Positions 17,193 through 26,697 of a stretch of 64,000 nt of DNA are shown here, one piece after another. The translations under genes and the position numbers were made by a program. The DNA lies in contig JAFRMB010000033.1 in the NCBI GenBank assembly GCA_017430945.1, positions 1-64,000 of the forward strand, given 5' to 3'. Source of the DNA: Clostridia bacterium. Lineage in GTDB: Bacteria; Bacillota_A; Clostridia; Christensenellales; Aristaeellaceae. Numbering within the stretch: position 1 is the stretch's first letter; each line of letters begins with the position of its first letter. Under the pieces are notes generated by a model that did not search any database, was not told where the DNA came from, and was given only the letters and a program-made list of their open reading frames with translations.

Positions 17193-19541
17193 ATGAGGAA
17201 GAGCATCAGTCTGCTGCTGATCCTCGCCATGCTGCTGGGCGTGTTGGGCGCGACGGCGATGGCGGAGGCTGCCTACACCGCGGGCACCTACACGGCAAGC
17301 GCGGCGGGTTTCGGCGGCAATGTCACGGTGACGGTCACCGTGGACGAAAACGGCATCACCGACGTGAAGGTCGAGGGCCCGGACGAGACGCCCACCGTGG
17401 GCGGCGTGGCGGTGGCCAACATGCCGGCGGCGATCCTGGCCGCGGGCAGCGCCGACGTGGACATGACCACCGGCGCGACCGTCACGAGCACGGCCATACT
17501 GACCGCGCTGCGCGAGGCGCTGGCCGAGGCATCCGGTGCGGATCTCACGGTGAAGATGGCCCCCGGCACCTATACGGCGCAGGCCTACGGCTTCCAGCAG
17601 ATCTCTCCGATCACGGTGACGATGACCGTGGATGAGACCGGCATTCGGGAGCTGTCCTTTGACGGCAATTTGGACTCTGTGGCGATGATCCGATCGGTCA
17701 ACCGCTATCTGATCCCCAGGATCCTTGAGAACCAGTCTGTGGGCGTGGATGCCATCACCGGCGCCACCTCCACCAGCAATGCGGTGCTGTCCGGCGCACG
17801 GGACTGCCTGGCGCAGGCGTTGGCGGCCGGTGGCTCTGACGCTGCGGCCATCTCCGCATTCATGAAGCCCGAGCCCGTGATCGAAGCCCAGGAGACCCTT
17901 GACGTGGACGTGCTGGTGGTGGGCATGGGTGCCGCTGGCATCTCCGCGGCGACGGCGGCCGCCGAGGCTCAGAAGGCCGCGGGCAAGCCGGTCAGCGTGT
18001 TGGCCATCGAGAAAGACGGCCGTTACGGCGGCACGGGCGCGTTCACCGGCGAGCCCATGTCCATCAACCCGCCCCGCTACAAGGAGCAGTACAACAACGG
18101 CGAGGATTACATGGACCGTGACGCGCTGCTGGCAGCCTGGACCGAGTATGTCGAGGGCGACGCCAAGATGGAGGTCGTCGAGAAGTTCCTTGACAACTCG
18201 GGCGAGACCGCTGACTGGCTGTACTATGACCACGGCTTCCTGATCAACAATCCCACCAGCGGCTTCGGTGCGAATACCTATCGCTGCAAGCAGCAGTACG
18301 TCTCCGTGGCCACTGCTGAGGAGGGCCGTGACTACGGCATGGACGTCTCCGCGGGTCAGAACACCATGGTGGACAAGTACTACGAGCGCTTCGTCTCCGA
18401 CTATGTGAAACTGGGTGGCAAATACATGCTGGAGACCGAGGGCTACGCCCTGCTGTACGACGAGGCTGAGAACCGCGTGACCGGTGTCAAGGCCAAGGGG
18501 CACGACGGCACCGACTACACCATCAACGCCAAGTCCGTCATCCTCTGCACCGGCGGCTTTGCCGGCAGCGAGGAACTGGAGAAGGAGTATCTCTCCAAGA
18601 ACCCCTACTTCGACCACTTTGGCGACGAGCAGTGGACCATGATCGGCATGCACGAGAACGACGGTAAGATGCTGAAGGCGGCGCTGGAGATCGGCGCGGG
18701 CACCTACAACATCTCCGTGGTGCCTATGATCCACTTCGCGACCTCCAACATCGTGATCCACGACTATCCGGTCAACACATTCAAGCCCGATGAGCCCGGC
18801 TATGGCAAGGTGCTGTGGTATGGCTGGGACCAGACCTGGACCCTGAACGAGATCCCCGACGCGCTGATCCTGTGCAGCGACATCCCGTGGGTGAATGTCG
18901 ACGGCGAGCGCTTCGAGGCCGAGGGTGCGCTGTTCGGCTGGTGGCAGGCCGGCCCGTCCTACTGGGCCATCTGGTCACAGGACCAGATCGACGGCCTGGC
19001 GGCCAATGGCTTCTCCTCCACGCTGAGCACGCTGGCAGCTGGCAGCCAGGGCGTCATGCCGGGCAACCTGCCCATCCCCGAGGTCTATGACGTGCTGGAT
19101 AAGCTGGTCGCCCAGGGCTATGTGGTCAAGGCCGACACCTATGAGGCGCTGGCCGAGGCGATGGGCGTGCCCGCCGAGACCTTCGTCAAGACCATGGCCG
19201 ACTACAATGCCTTCTGTGAGAGCGGTGTCGACGAGCAGTTCGGCAAGGACGCCGCCAAGCTGGTGCCTGCCGGCAATGGACCGTTCTACGCGCTCAAGGG
19301 CTATTCGGCCTGCTTCGCCACCAACGGCAGCCTGGACATCAACGAGAACTTCGAGGTGCTGAAAGCCGACGGCGAGACCCCCATCGGCGGCCTGTGGGCA
19401 TGCGGCTGCGAGGCCTCCGGCGTCATGTACTCCGAGAAGAAGCCCTACGTCACCTACGGCGGTGCGGCCATCGGCTTCGCGTACACCTCCGGACGCCTGT
19501 CCGGCGGCTACGCGGCGGCCTATGCCGACAGTCTGAAGTGA
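17193..19541 (+). CDS. Secreted flavinylated FAD-dependent reductase (fumarate-reductase-like) with two FMN-binding domains
   Basis: The second of two close ATGs is chosen since it sits 7 nt after AGGAGG. The 782-residue protein has a signal peptide (ISLLLILAMLLGVLGATAMA) and two tandem FMN-binding domains. Each carries the flavin-transferase motif, TTGATVT with acceptor Thr96 and ITGATST with Thr192. From about residue 235 there is an FAD-binding-2/flavocytochrome c domain (VLVVGMGAAGISAATAAAE) to the end. ApbE-type transferases attach FMN covalently to such Thr residues. Related secreted enzymes pass electrons to fumarate, urocanate or other acceptors outside the cell. The acceptor here is unknown. 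The neighbouring broken LysR gene was probably its regulator. Confidence 0.9.
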   Translation: MRKSISLLLILAMLLGVLGATAMAEAAYTAGTYTASAAGFGGNVTVTVTVDENGITDVKVEGPDETPTVGGVAVANMPAAILAAGSADVDMTTGATVTSTAILTALREALAEASGADLTVKMAPGTYTAQAYGFQQISPITVTMTVDETGIRELSFDGNLDSVAMIRSVNRYLIPRILENQSVGVDAITGATSTSNAVLSGARDCLAQALAAGGSDAAAISAFMKPEPVIEAQETLDVDVLVVGMGAAGISAATAAAEAQKAAGKPVSVLAIEKDGRYGGTGAFTGEPMSINPPRYKEQYNNGEDYMDRDALLAAWTEYVEGDAKMEVVEKFLDNSGETADWLYYDHGFLINNPTSGFGANTYRCKQQYVSVATAEEGRDYGMDVSAGQNTMVDKYYERFVSDYVKLGGKYMLETEGYALLYDEAENRVTGVKAKGHDGTDYTINAKSVILCTGGFAGSEELEKEYLSKNPYFDHFGDEQWTMIGMHENDGKMLKAALEIGAGTYNISVVPMIHFATSNIVIHDYPVNTFKPDEPGYGKVLWYGWDQTWTLNEIPDALILCSDIPWVNVDGERFEAEGALFGWWQAGPSYWAIWSQDQIDGLAANGFSSTLSTLAAGSQGVMPGNLPIPEVYDVLDKLVAQGYVVKADTYEALAEAMGVPAETFVKTMADYNAFCESGVDEQFGKDAAKLVPAGNGPFYALKGYSACFATNGSLDINENFEVLKADGETPIGGLWACGCEASGVMYSEKKPYVTYGGAAIGFAYTSGRLSGGYAAAYADSLK

Positions 19542-19573
19542 AGAAGCGCTAAACACACATCCGGGCAAAAACA

Positions 19574-19599
19574 GAGGCTGTCTCAACAGAGGCAGCCTC
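19574..19599 (+). terminator. Imperfect hairpin after the flavoprotein gene
   Basis: GAGGCTG/CAGCCTC arms with a further pairable CTC/GAG core form a stem-loop about 35 nt past the stop. There is no T run, so termination is uncertain. Confidence 0.4.
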
Positions 19600-19714
19600 T
19601 TGACAGTGGGAATGAAGGGGCAGATCCCGCAGGATCGCTGCGATATGGCGCTGTTCATAGGGCGCATGACTCACAAAGACAGTGCCAGGGGTCCCGGTCC
19701 CGTTGAGATGACTC

Positions 19715-19760
19715 GAAAGGGGCTGTCGCACTTAACGAAAAGTGCAACAGCCCCTTTCTT
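19715..19760. terminator. Bidirectional terminator between convergent flavoprotein genes
   Basis: A perfect 12-bp stem (GAAAGGGGCTGT/ACAGCCCCTTTC) encloses a second 6-bp stem (GCACTT/AAGTGC). A-rich and T-rich flanks allow use in both directions. It lies between genes ending at 19541 and 19825. Confidence 0.7.
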
Positions 19761-19824
19761 CACGATTCTACCGATCCCCATCCGGCAAAAGTCTTACACG
19801 CCGGAGAGATGGGGGGTCCGACGA

Positions 19825-21690
19825 TCAGCCGTAGATGCTCTTGACCTCGATCCCCTGTTCCCTGGCCACGTTTTCGGCGGCAGTGGAACCGGAAAGGAAG
19901 GAGAACGTGGAGCAGCAGCCGGAATCCATGAAGTTGTAGGTTTCGGCGTAGAAGCCGCCGGCGTCGGTACCGATGCAGTACAGATGCGGGATGACCTCGC
20001 CTTCCTTGTTAACGACCTGGAATTCCTCGTTGACCTTGACGCCGCCGGTGGTGGTCAACATGCCACCGACCATCTTAATGGCGTAGTAGGGGCCTTCAGC
20101 GTCCATCGGGATCAGTCGGGAGGGATCCTTATTGAAATCGGGATCCTCGCCGGCCTCGCAGTAGCCGTTGTAGGTCTCGATGGTGTTGAGCATCGTCTCG
20201 GTGTCCACACCGATCTGCTTGGACAGTTCTTCCCAGGTGTCAGCGCGGTTGATCATGCCCTTCTCCACGCAATTGTCCAGGATGGCGCGGAGATTGGTCA
20301 CGGGAGCCTTGGTAGAAGGTGTGAAGCAGGTCCCAGCCAGGGTCTCGTTATTCTCCATAAAATCGATCTTGGAGGTGTCCAGCAGGCACCAGTATTCACC
20401 GTTGGGCTGTGCACAGGCCAGCAGGAAGCCGGACGCCTCGGAGCTGAAGCGCACGCCATCATCGTTGATCCACAGATAAGGGTTGTAGGCAGCGCGATGG
20501 ACGGGAGAGTCGATGGCGAAGCCGGGCACGGTGGTCAGGCAGTAGGCCACGTGCTCCTGCCCGAACATATCCGCGCCGACTTCCCAGCACATGTTGACGC
20601 CGTCGCCCATACGCCCGCCGGTGCCGCCGGCCTTCAGGTTGCCGCCGGAGACGGAAGCGGCGGATTCGCCCTGGCCGACATATTCCGCCAGCATCTCCTG
20701 GTTGTCCACGAAACCGCCGGTGGCGATGATGACCGCGCCGGCGTTCACCTTCAGGGGCTTGCCATCGGTGGTGGTAGCCTCGATGCCCACAGCCTCGCCG
20801 GCTTCATTCATGATGATGTGATCCGCGTGGACGTTGGTCATGGTGTTGACGCCCAGCTTGTTGCAGATGTTCTGCATGCGCAGCGCCTCGCCGGGGCCTT
20901 CGCCGGGGGTCATGGTCCAGGAAGAGGTGCCGGAACCGCGGAAGGACGGATATGCCGCAATGGGTGCGTTGCCCTCCAGCGCCACGAACCAGTTCACCAC
21001 ATTGCCCACGTTGTCCATGAAATAGCGGACGATCTTGGGGTTCGCTTCATTGTGGTTGTAGTTCATGTGATACTCATAGCCTTCGTCGGCGGTCTGGTTG
21101 TCGGTGATATTGAACAGCACCTCGACGATGGAATCGTTGGTATAGTGGCATTCGGTCCCGAACAGCGCGCCGCCGGTGTAGCTCTTCTGCTCCAGCAGGA
21201 TAACGTTCAGCCCGACCTGCGCCGCGCGAATGGCGCTCGCCAGACCGGAGCCGCCCGCACCGACGATGACGACATCCGCGGTGTATTCGGCGTCGTAGTC
21301 GGTGGTGATCACGGACTTGCAATCCGTCATGAAGTCCTCGGGATCGCCGCCCGCCTGGACGATGGCGCCCCTGACGGCTTCAATGATGCCGTTGGAAGAC
21401 AGCGTCGCCATGGATACGGTATCCACATTCAGGCTGTTGTTCTCGACGATGCGATCCGGCATCAGACGCAGCGCGCCTGTAGCGATGTCCTTGGTCTCCT
21501 TGTTGTCCCCGATCTCGACCGCGGCGATCTTGCCGTCCTTGAAGGTCGTGGTCACATAGATGAAATCGTTGCGTCCTGAGCCGAAGTCGGTGTAACTGCC
21601 ATCCGCCGGAGCCGCTGCATAGGCCGTCCCGGCCGCAATCAACATGACCATAGCCATGAGGATCGCAAGAGTTCTGCGTGTGGTGCTCAT
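19825..21690 (-). CDS. Secreted FAD-dependent flavoprotein with one FMN-binding domain
   Basis: The ATG (MSTTRRTLAILM) follows AAGGAGGG. The 621-residue protein has a signal peptide ending near AYA-AAP, one FMN-binding domain (30-115) and an FAD-binding-2 reductase domain (GAGGSG at 144-149; ATGGF, then a C-terminal cap and DSGCCSTF). The flavinylation motif is changed: DTVSMATLSS, with Met where Gly is normal; Thr96 could still be the acceptor. It is paralogous to the 17193 protein but lacks the first FMN domain. It is divergent from a LysR gene that probably regulates it. Electron acceptor unknown. Confidence 0.88.
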   Translation of the reverse strand: MSTTRRTLAILMAMVMLIAAGTAYAAAPADGSYTDFGSGRNDFIYVTTTFKDGKIAAVEIGDNKETKDIATGALRLMPDRIVENNSLNVDTVSMATLSSNGIIEAVRGAIVQAGGDPEDFMTDCKSVITTDYDAEYTADVVIVGAGGSGLASAIRAAQVGLNVILLEQKSYTGGALFGTECHYTNDSIVEVLFNITDNQTADEGYEYHMNYNHNEANPKIVRYFMDNVGNVVNWFVALEGNAPIAAYPSFRGSGTSSWTMTPGEGPGEALRMQNICNKLGVNTMTNVHADHIIMNEAGEAVGIEATTTDGKPLKVNAGAVIIATGGFVDNQEMLAEYVGQGESAASVSGGNLKAGGTGGRMGDGVNMCWEVGADMFGQEHVAYCLTTVPGFAIDSPVHRAAYNPYLWINDDGVRFSSEASGFLLACAQPNGEYWCLLDTSKIDFMENNETLAGTCFTPSTKAPVTNLRAILDNCVEKGMINRADTWEELSKQIGVDTETMLNTIETYNGYCEAGEDPDFNKDPSRLIPMDAEGPYYAIKMVGGMLTTTGGVKVNEEFQVVNKEGEVIPHLYCIGTDAGGFYAETYNFMDSGCCSTFSFLSGSTAAENVAREQGIEVKSIYG

Positions 21691-21808
21691 TTTGTATACC
21701 CTCCTTCTTTCTTTTGCGTCACATGCTCCGCGCGATCTGTCACGGCGTCTCTGTATGCCGGGCGGACCGGTACAGATCGGCATACGGGGCATGGCCGCTT
21801 CCATCAGT

Positions 21809-21837
21809 ATTATACAATAATCGGCATTGACAGTGAA
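21809..21837 (-). promoter_or_regulatory. Predicted promoter of the 21690 flavoprotein gene
   Basis: On the minus strand TTCACT, 17 nt, TATAAT, about 115 nt upstream of the ATG. Confidence 0.5.
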
Positions 21838-21857
21838 ACGCTTTTATCTTATCATAT

Positions 21858-21877
21858 CTATAAGGAACGCCTTATAG
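21858..21877. promoter_or_regulatory. Perfect palindrome, candidate LysR operator
   Basis: CTATAAGG-AACG-CCTTATAG has 8-bp arms. It lies 21 nt upstream of the minus-strand -35 box and about 125 nt before the divergent LysR ATG, a typical position for a shared LysR site. Confidence 0.5.
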
Positions 21878-22002
21878 AACCGCTGGCGATCGCGCCGGTC
21901 GATCAGCAGGGAAGTTCGAACGTTTGCCTTCAATGCCGATCGATCCGAGCAGGGTTTGCAGCCATCGACAAATGCGCTTTCTGTCAATATGGAGGTACGC
22001 CT

Positions 22003-22875
22003 ATGTACGATCACCAACTGGATACCTTTTTACGGGTCGCACATACCGGCAGCTTCTCCGCAGCGGCCAGGGAGATATACATTTCTGCTTCGGCGGTCTC
22101 TCAACAGATGGCCCTGCTGGAGGACAAACTGGGGGTAAAACTGTTTCATCGGTCCAAACAGGGCATACGCCTGACAGATGCCGGCGAGATCCTGGCAAAA
22201 AAAGCGCCGGAGTTGATCCGGCAGAGCGAAGCGATCAAAAGAGCCGTGAAAGCAAACCGCCCTCTGCGACTTGGATGGCATACAGGTCTGGAGGACGAGC
22301 GGTTCATGCGCGCGTGTATGTCGATGAGGGAAGACGGTATCACCCTGACGCCCATCCGCGGAGGCGAGGTTTTCGGGGCTTTGAAGGATCATGAAATAGA
22401 TCTGTGCGCCTATATGGAAAGCCCGATGTACGCAGAAATGGGATATGAATTCATCCCCACCGACACGGCGCGTCAGGTCGTGGTCGTGCCATCCGGGCAC
22501 CCGCTGGAAAACCGTGCACAGATCTCGCTTAAGGATCTGGAGGGTCATCCGTTGTATCTTCTGAATAAGGGGATCCTTACAGATCATGATTCACTTACCA
22601 AACAGATCCACTCGGAGAAGATCGGCGTGGAGTTGCGTCCGCTTCAGGACTACAGCGCGGAGACGCGAAACAGGATCTTTGATTCTGAAGCTGCATTTCT
22701 TGGCATCGATCGGTTTTCCTGGCAATACTATCCTCTGCGCGTGATCCCGCTGTCCGATGGCATGCCGATTCGCACAGGGGTCGTCGTGCTCAAACAAGCG
22801 GATCCCCGCCTGACCGCGTTCAGACACTTACTGGCGCTCGAGGACGAAGCCCCTGGCGCCAAGTCTTCCAAATGA
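22003..22875 (+). CDS. LysR-family transcriptional regulator
   Basis: The ATG follows GGAGGT by 6 nt. The 290-residue protein has an N-terminal winged helix-turn-helix (LDTFLRVAHTGSFSAAAREIYISASAVSQQM) and a periplasmic-binding-like effector domain from about residue 85 (LRLGWHTGLED onward). It is divergently transcribed from the secreted flavoprotein at 21690, a layout in which LysR proteins usually activate the neighbour in response to its substrate. The effector is unknown. Confidence 0.9.
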   Translation: MYDHQLDTFLRVAHTGSFSAAAREIYISASAVSQQMALLEDKLGVKLFHRSKQGIRLTDAGEILAKKAPELIRQSEAIKRAVKANRPLRLGWHTGLEDERFMRACMSMREDGITLTPIRGGEVFGALKDHEIDLCAYMESPMYAEMGYEFIPTDTARQVVVVPSGHPLENRAQISLKDLEGHPLYLLNKGILTDHDSLTKQIHSEKIGVELRPLQDYSAETRNRIFDSEAAFLGIDRFSWQYYPLRVIPLSDGMPIRTGVVVLKQADPRLTAFRHLLALEDEAPGAKSSK

Positions 22876-22994
22876 TCTTTCGATGCCGCACGGTGGCTGC
22901 ATTGGATCTGACCGCTTTTGACATATCCGATGCTGTTTGGATGCAGAGAAAGGCGGTCCACAAGGGCGCCCTGGATCGGTCTGACAGGCGATGA

Positions 22995-23216
22995 GGCAAG
23001 CGCCGGAGTCGATGGATCGAAACTATAAGGGCCATCGACAAGAAACAAGCCGCCTCCATCGCAGTTTGGGATGAACAGGCTTGTGCGCTGCTTGTTATGC
23101 AGGTTGCGGTCCATCCGGATGGCAGCGTCGAATCCCTTTTCAGGGTTGAGCATATTATCACGGTCAGGGTGGATCGAAACAGCTCAAAGGTCATTGGATA
23201 CTGCCATATGATTTGA
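22995..23216 (+). other. Open frame without a start, possible gene remnant
   Basis: A frame free of stops runs from just after a TGA at 22992 to a TGA at 23214. It has protein-like composition (AASIAVWDEQACALLVMQV) but no usable start or ribosome binding site. No family was recognised. A stem-loop at about 23221-23246 follows. The rest of 22876-23410 shows nothing. Confidence 0.25.
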
Positions 23217-23410
23217 ACGAGCCGCTCCCATTGCTGAGAGCGGCCCTTCTTCATCGCCGTCACTGCTCCCGGGTGAGTATGCAGCGGTTTCAGGGCTCTG
23301 GAAGAAGGCCCCGGTCGTTCCGCCGGGTGGGGCAAAGACGCACAAGGCGCCGCAGCCGTCGAAGGCGGTGGGGTCGATAGATCGCTCTCCTTCGGCACTG
23401 TTGTTTTTGA

Positions 23411-23440
23411 TTGATATACGGCACAGTGTTATGATATAAT
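23411..23440 (+). promoter_or_regulatory. Predicted promoter of the large secreted protein
   Basis: TTGATA, 18 nt, perfect TATAAT, about 80 nt upstream of the start. Confidence 0.65.
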
Positions 23441-23523
23441 GAAAACAGTAAAAAGAACCGGGGAAATCTCAGGCGAGAAACGATAAAAGTGGACATACAA
23501 AGTGAGCGGGAGGAGGAATGACG

Positions 23524-26500
23524 ATGAAGCTGAAGAAGTGGATCGCGCTGCTGACGGCGTTGATGCTGCTGGCAGGCGTGCTGCCGGTAGCGGCGCATGC
23601 CGACGACGACTGTAAGCGCAGCCCGACCGGCCGGCATGAGTGGCAGGGATGGATGACTGTTAAGGGACCCACCTGCACGAGCAAGGGAACGCGCATGCGC
23701 AAGTGCCGATATTGCCAGAACGAACAGACGGAATCCATCCCCGCCAAGGGGCACAGCTGGAGCAAGTGGAAGACGACGAAGGAGGCTACCTGCACCAAGG
23801 AGGGCGAACAGACCCGCAAGTGCAAGGTGTGTGACAAAAAGGATACGCGAAAAATCGACAAAAAGCCCCACAGCTGGGGGGATTGGGAGATCGTTGTCGA
23901 ACCGACAGACCACTCCGCAGGCACGCGCACGCACACGTGCAAGGTCTGCGGCACGGAGAAGTCAGAAGACTTCGATCCCGAGGGTACGCTGCGCCGCGGG
24001 AACAAGGGCGACGCGGTGAAGCGGCTGCAGGAGGGGTTGATCTGTTACGGGGTTATGACCGGAAAGGTGGACGGCAGCTTCGGCTCCGGCACGGAGAAGG
24101 CGGTCATGGCGGCCCAGGAGGGCGAAGGCCTGACGGCGGACGGCGTAGCCTGGCCTCAGACCCAGGCGCGGCTGGGGCACCGGTTCGGCGAATGGCAGGT
24201 CTTATCCGAGGAGACCGACTTTTCCGTGGGCCTGCGCCGGCGTGTGTGCGGCCGCTGCGGCTATGCCGAAGAGGAGGAGACCTGGCCTGAGCCGACCTAC
24301 AGGCGCGGAGACAGGGGCGACGGCGTGCGTGATCTGCAGGAGAAGCTGAATGCGGCCGGCTACGATTGCGGCAGGGCAGACGGCAGCTTCGGTGGGAAGA
24401 CCGAGACGGCGATAAAGGCCATCGAGCAAGCGCACGGGGTGGAGGCGGACGGCATCGCCTGGCCGGGCGTACAGAAGTGGCTGGAGCCGGGCACGCCTGA
24501 CGTTGCGACCTACAGCGACGGCGACATCGCCACCGATTTCCTGGACCGATTCCGCGACGCGCCGGTTGCCATGCGGAACAAAGACGACCCCCTGCGCATC
24601 ACCAAGCAGCCGGTAGACGGCATCATCCCCTGGGCGGAGTACATCGTGCATGAGGGGGCGCGCGGTAGGACAAAGCGACGCGATCCGAACGCCGAGAAAC
24701 TGCTCCTGTCTGTGGCGGTATCCGGCGGCGAGGAACCCTATACCTACCAGTGGTATCGGGCGGTCATGTTCCGAGTGAGCGACGGCGAGCCCAAGGGCCG
24801 CACCATCGGCGGAGACGCCCCGGAGCTGTCGGTCTCCAATGATGGCAGCTATTACTGCGAGATCACGGACAACGCGGGCGACAAGGTGCGCAGCGATATC
24901 GTCAAGGCCCGATTCGCACTGCACATCGTCCGGCAGCCGCAGCATGCGAGCCTGTACGGCGGTGATTCCGCGGCCATTACTTGCCTTGTCGAGGGTGGAA
25001 ACCCAGCCGTCGATGGGGAATACACCTACGAGTGGTTTACGTCGGTCGGCGATCCCGTCCCGGACGGCTGGGCCGACGGGCCGACGCTCAATGTCCCCGA
25101 AGAGGGTGAATTCTACTGTGTCGCGAGCGATGGCGAAACATCGGTGCAGTCCGACACGGCGCTGGTGTACAGCTGGAAACCGATGTCGCTGATCTCCAAT
25201 GGAGACCGTCTGACGACCGTATTGGGCGAGGATGGCTATCAGAAGACGTATTTGGCTGACGGCGGGCTCCCCCCGTACACCTTCGTCTGGGAAAAGGACG
25301 GCGTTGAGCTCGATTCGCTGACCACGGATACGGATCACCCCTATTACACAGCCACGTTTACGGTCATGGATTACGGCCTGTACACATGTACCCTGACGGA
25401 TGCCATGGTGGGCAGCGATTCAAAGGACTTCCACGTCGAATACGATCAGCTGTCGATCAGGCACCAGCCGGAGGGCGGTGTGCTGCCTGCGGACGGCGAC
25501 CCGTTTTTCCTGGCCATCACCATGGACGAGGGCGAGGCGCCGTTCACGTATACCCTCTTCAGAAACGGAGAACCCTGGTGTGAGGAGAGCCTATCGCAAG
25601 ACTTTGTCTCCGTGGGAGTCGATCAGTCAGGCGTCTACCACTACCACATCGAAGACGCGAACGGCCGCTGGGCGGACTCCGATCATGTGGCGGTGAACGA
25701 CTATAAGGTCTCCATCAAGCAATACACGCAGGAAGCTGAGATCAGGAACCGGCGGAAGGGAGGCCCCAATGTGCCCGCCGACCTGACCGTCGAGGTGGAG
25801 GGCGGGCTTGCACCCTATGTGTATGTCTGGGAGTCGTCGGCGGATGGTGCGATCTATAAACCGGAGAAGACGCTCAAGACTTCTGACACCACGTGCACGA
25901 TCCCCGCATCGACGCCCGGCACCTATCGCTGTGCGGTGACAGACGCCAACGAACAGACCGCCATCGCTACCGGCATGATGGTGCGATACGCAGGCGAGGC
26001 GCCATTGATCGTCGAGCAGCCGGATGATGTCCGGCTGGACTACATGCAGGGGCAGACCGCTTACGAGGTCGCTCTGAGCTGCCGGGCCATTACCGGCGAC
26101 GGGGAAGACCAGTATCTCGAGTATGCGTGGGAATCCATGGAACCGGGCGCGATGTTCGCACCCTGCGGGAAGGGATGCAAGCTGGAGGTGGACGACCTGA
26201 CCGGCGCGCGCTTCTTCCGCTGCACCGTCACGGACACCCGCACCGGAAGATCGGAGGTCAGCAGGATGGCGCGGGTCGAAATCGAGCTGTTGTGCATCAC
26301 CCCCGAGACCTATGAGTCGCTGAGCTATCATAAGGGCAGGCTGGACTATGAGATCTGGGGAGGAACACCACCCTATACCGTCGAGGTCATGCAGCACCGG
26401 ATGACAGTGGCAAAAGAGGGCAAAGTCGATTTCATCGACGCGCGGGAGCGGGTGTTCACCGTGGATGCGCCCTCCGGGGACCTGTCGATCGACCTGCCAG

Positions 26501-26646
26501 ACACCTATTATGATTTTATCTGGTACGATGAAGAGGGCATGCCCACGATCCAGAAGACGCAGGCGGAATACTATCTCATCGTAACAGACGCGATCGATCA
26601 GGATGTGACCACACCGCCGATGCACGGGGCATACAAGCAGAATTGA
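23524..26646 (+). CDS. Large secreted protein with zinc-ribbon-like repeats, two peptidoglycan-binding domains and Ig-like domains
   Basis: Of two nearby ATGs the second sits 7 nt after AGGAGG. The 1040-residue protein has a signal peptide (IALLTALMLLAGVLPVAAHA). Three short modules with paired CxxC knuckles follow (CRYCQ, CKVCDK, CKVCGT), each led by a GHSWSKW/HSWGDW motif, with a fourth (CGRCGY) before the second PG-binding domain. Two PG_binding_1 domains are at ~160-215 and ~265-320 (GNKGDAVKRLQ...DGSFG; GDRGDGVRDLQ...DGSFG). At least five Ig-like units fill ~360-940 (YQWY...DGSYYCEITD; YEWF...EGEFYCVASD; FVWEKDG...GLYTCTLTD). No sortase motif or membrane anchor is seen, so it is probably held on the wall by the PG domains. 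A binding or adhesion role is inferred. Confidence 0.85.
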   Translation: MKLKKWIALLTALMLLAGVLPVAAHADDDCKRSPTGRHEWQGWMTVKGPTCTSKGTRMRKCRYCQNEQTESIPAKGHSWSKWKTTKEATCTKEGEQTRKCKVCDKKDTRKIDKKPHSWGDWEIVVEPTDHSAGTRTHTCKVCGTEKSEDFDPEGTLRRGNKGDAVKRLQEGLICYGVMTGKVDGSFGSGTEKAVMAAQEGEGLTADGVAWPQTQARLGHRFGEWQVLSEETDFSVGLRRRVCGRCGYAEEEETWPEPTYRRGDRGDGVRDLQEKLNAAGYDCGRADGSFGGKTETAIKAIEQAHGVEADGIAWPGVQKWLEPGTPDVATYSDGDIATDFLDRFRDAPVAMRNKDDPLRITKQPVDGIIPWAEYIVHEGARGRTKRRDPNAEKLLLSVAVSGGEEPYTYQWYRAVMFRVSDGEPKGRTIGGDAPELSVSNDGSYYCEITDNAGDKVRSDIVKARFALHIVRQPQHASLYGGDSAAITCLVEGGNPAVDGEYTYEWFTSVGDPVPDGWADGPTLNVPEEGEFYCVASDGETSVQSDTALVYSWKPMSLISNGDRLTTVLGEDGYQKTYLADGGLPPYTFVWEKDGVELDSLTTDTDHPYYTATFTVMDYGLYTCTLTDAMVGSDSKDFHVEYDQLSIRHQPEGGVLPADGDPFFLAITMDEGEAPFTYTLFRNGEPWCEESLSQDFVSVGVDQSGVYHYHIEDANGRWADSDHVAVNDYKVSIKQYTQEAEIRNRRKGGPNVPADLTVEVEGGLAPYVYVWESSADGAIYKPEKTLKTSDTTCTIPASTPGTYRCAVTDANEQTAIATGMMVRYAGEAPLIVEQPDDVRLDYMQGQTAYEVALSCRAITGDGEDQYLEYAWESMEPGAMFAPCGKGCKLEVDDLTGARFFRCTVTDTRTGRSEVSRMARVEIELLCITPETYESLSYHKGRLDYEIWGGTPPYTVEVMQHRMTVAKEGKVDFIDARERVFTVDAPSGDLSIDLPDTYYDFIWYDEEGMPTIQKTQAEYYLIVTDAIDQDVTTPPMHGAYKQN

Positions 26647-26697
26647 CGGTCAGCCGTCATGCTTGTCTCACCGATCGTTCCGTAAAGGAGAATCGCC

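Noticed and set aside
17082..18761. A 559-codon minus-strand frame
   Set aside because: Antisense to the double-FMN flavoprotein; His/Gly/Arg-rich composition typical of a shadow frame.
19600..21579. A 659-codon plus-strand frame
   Set aside because: It is antisense to the secreted flavoprotein, which has a signal peptide, cofactor motifs and ribosome binding site.
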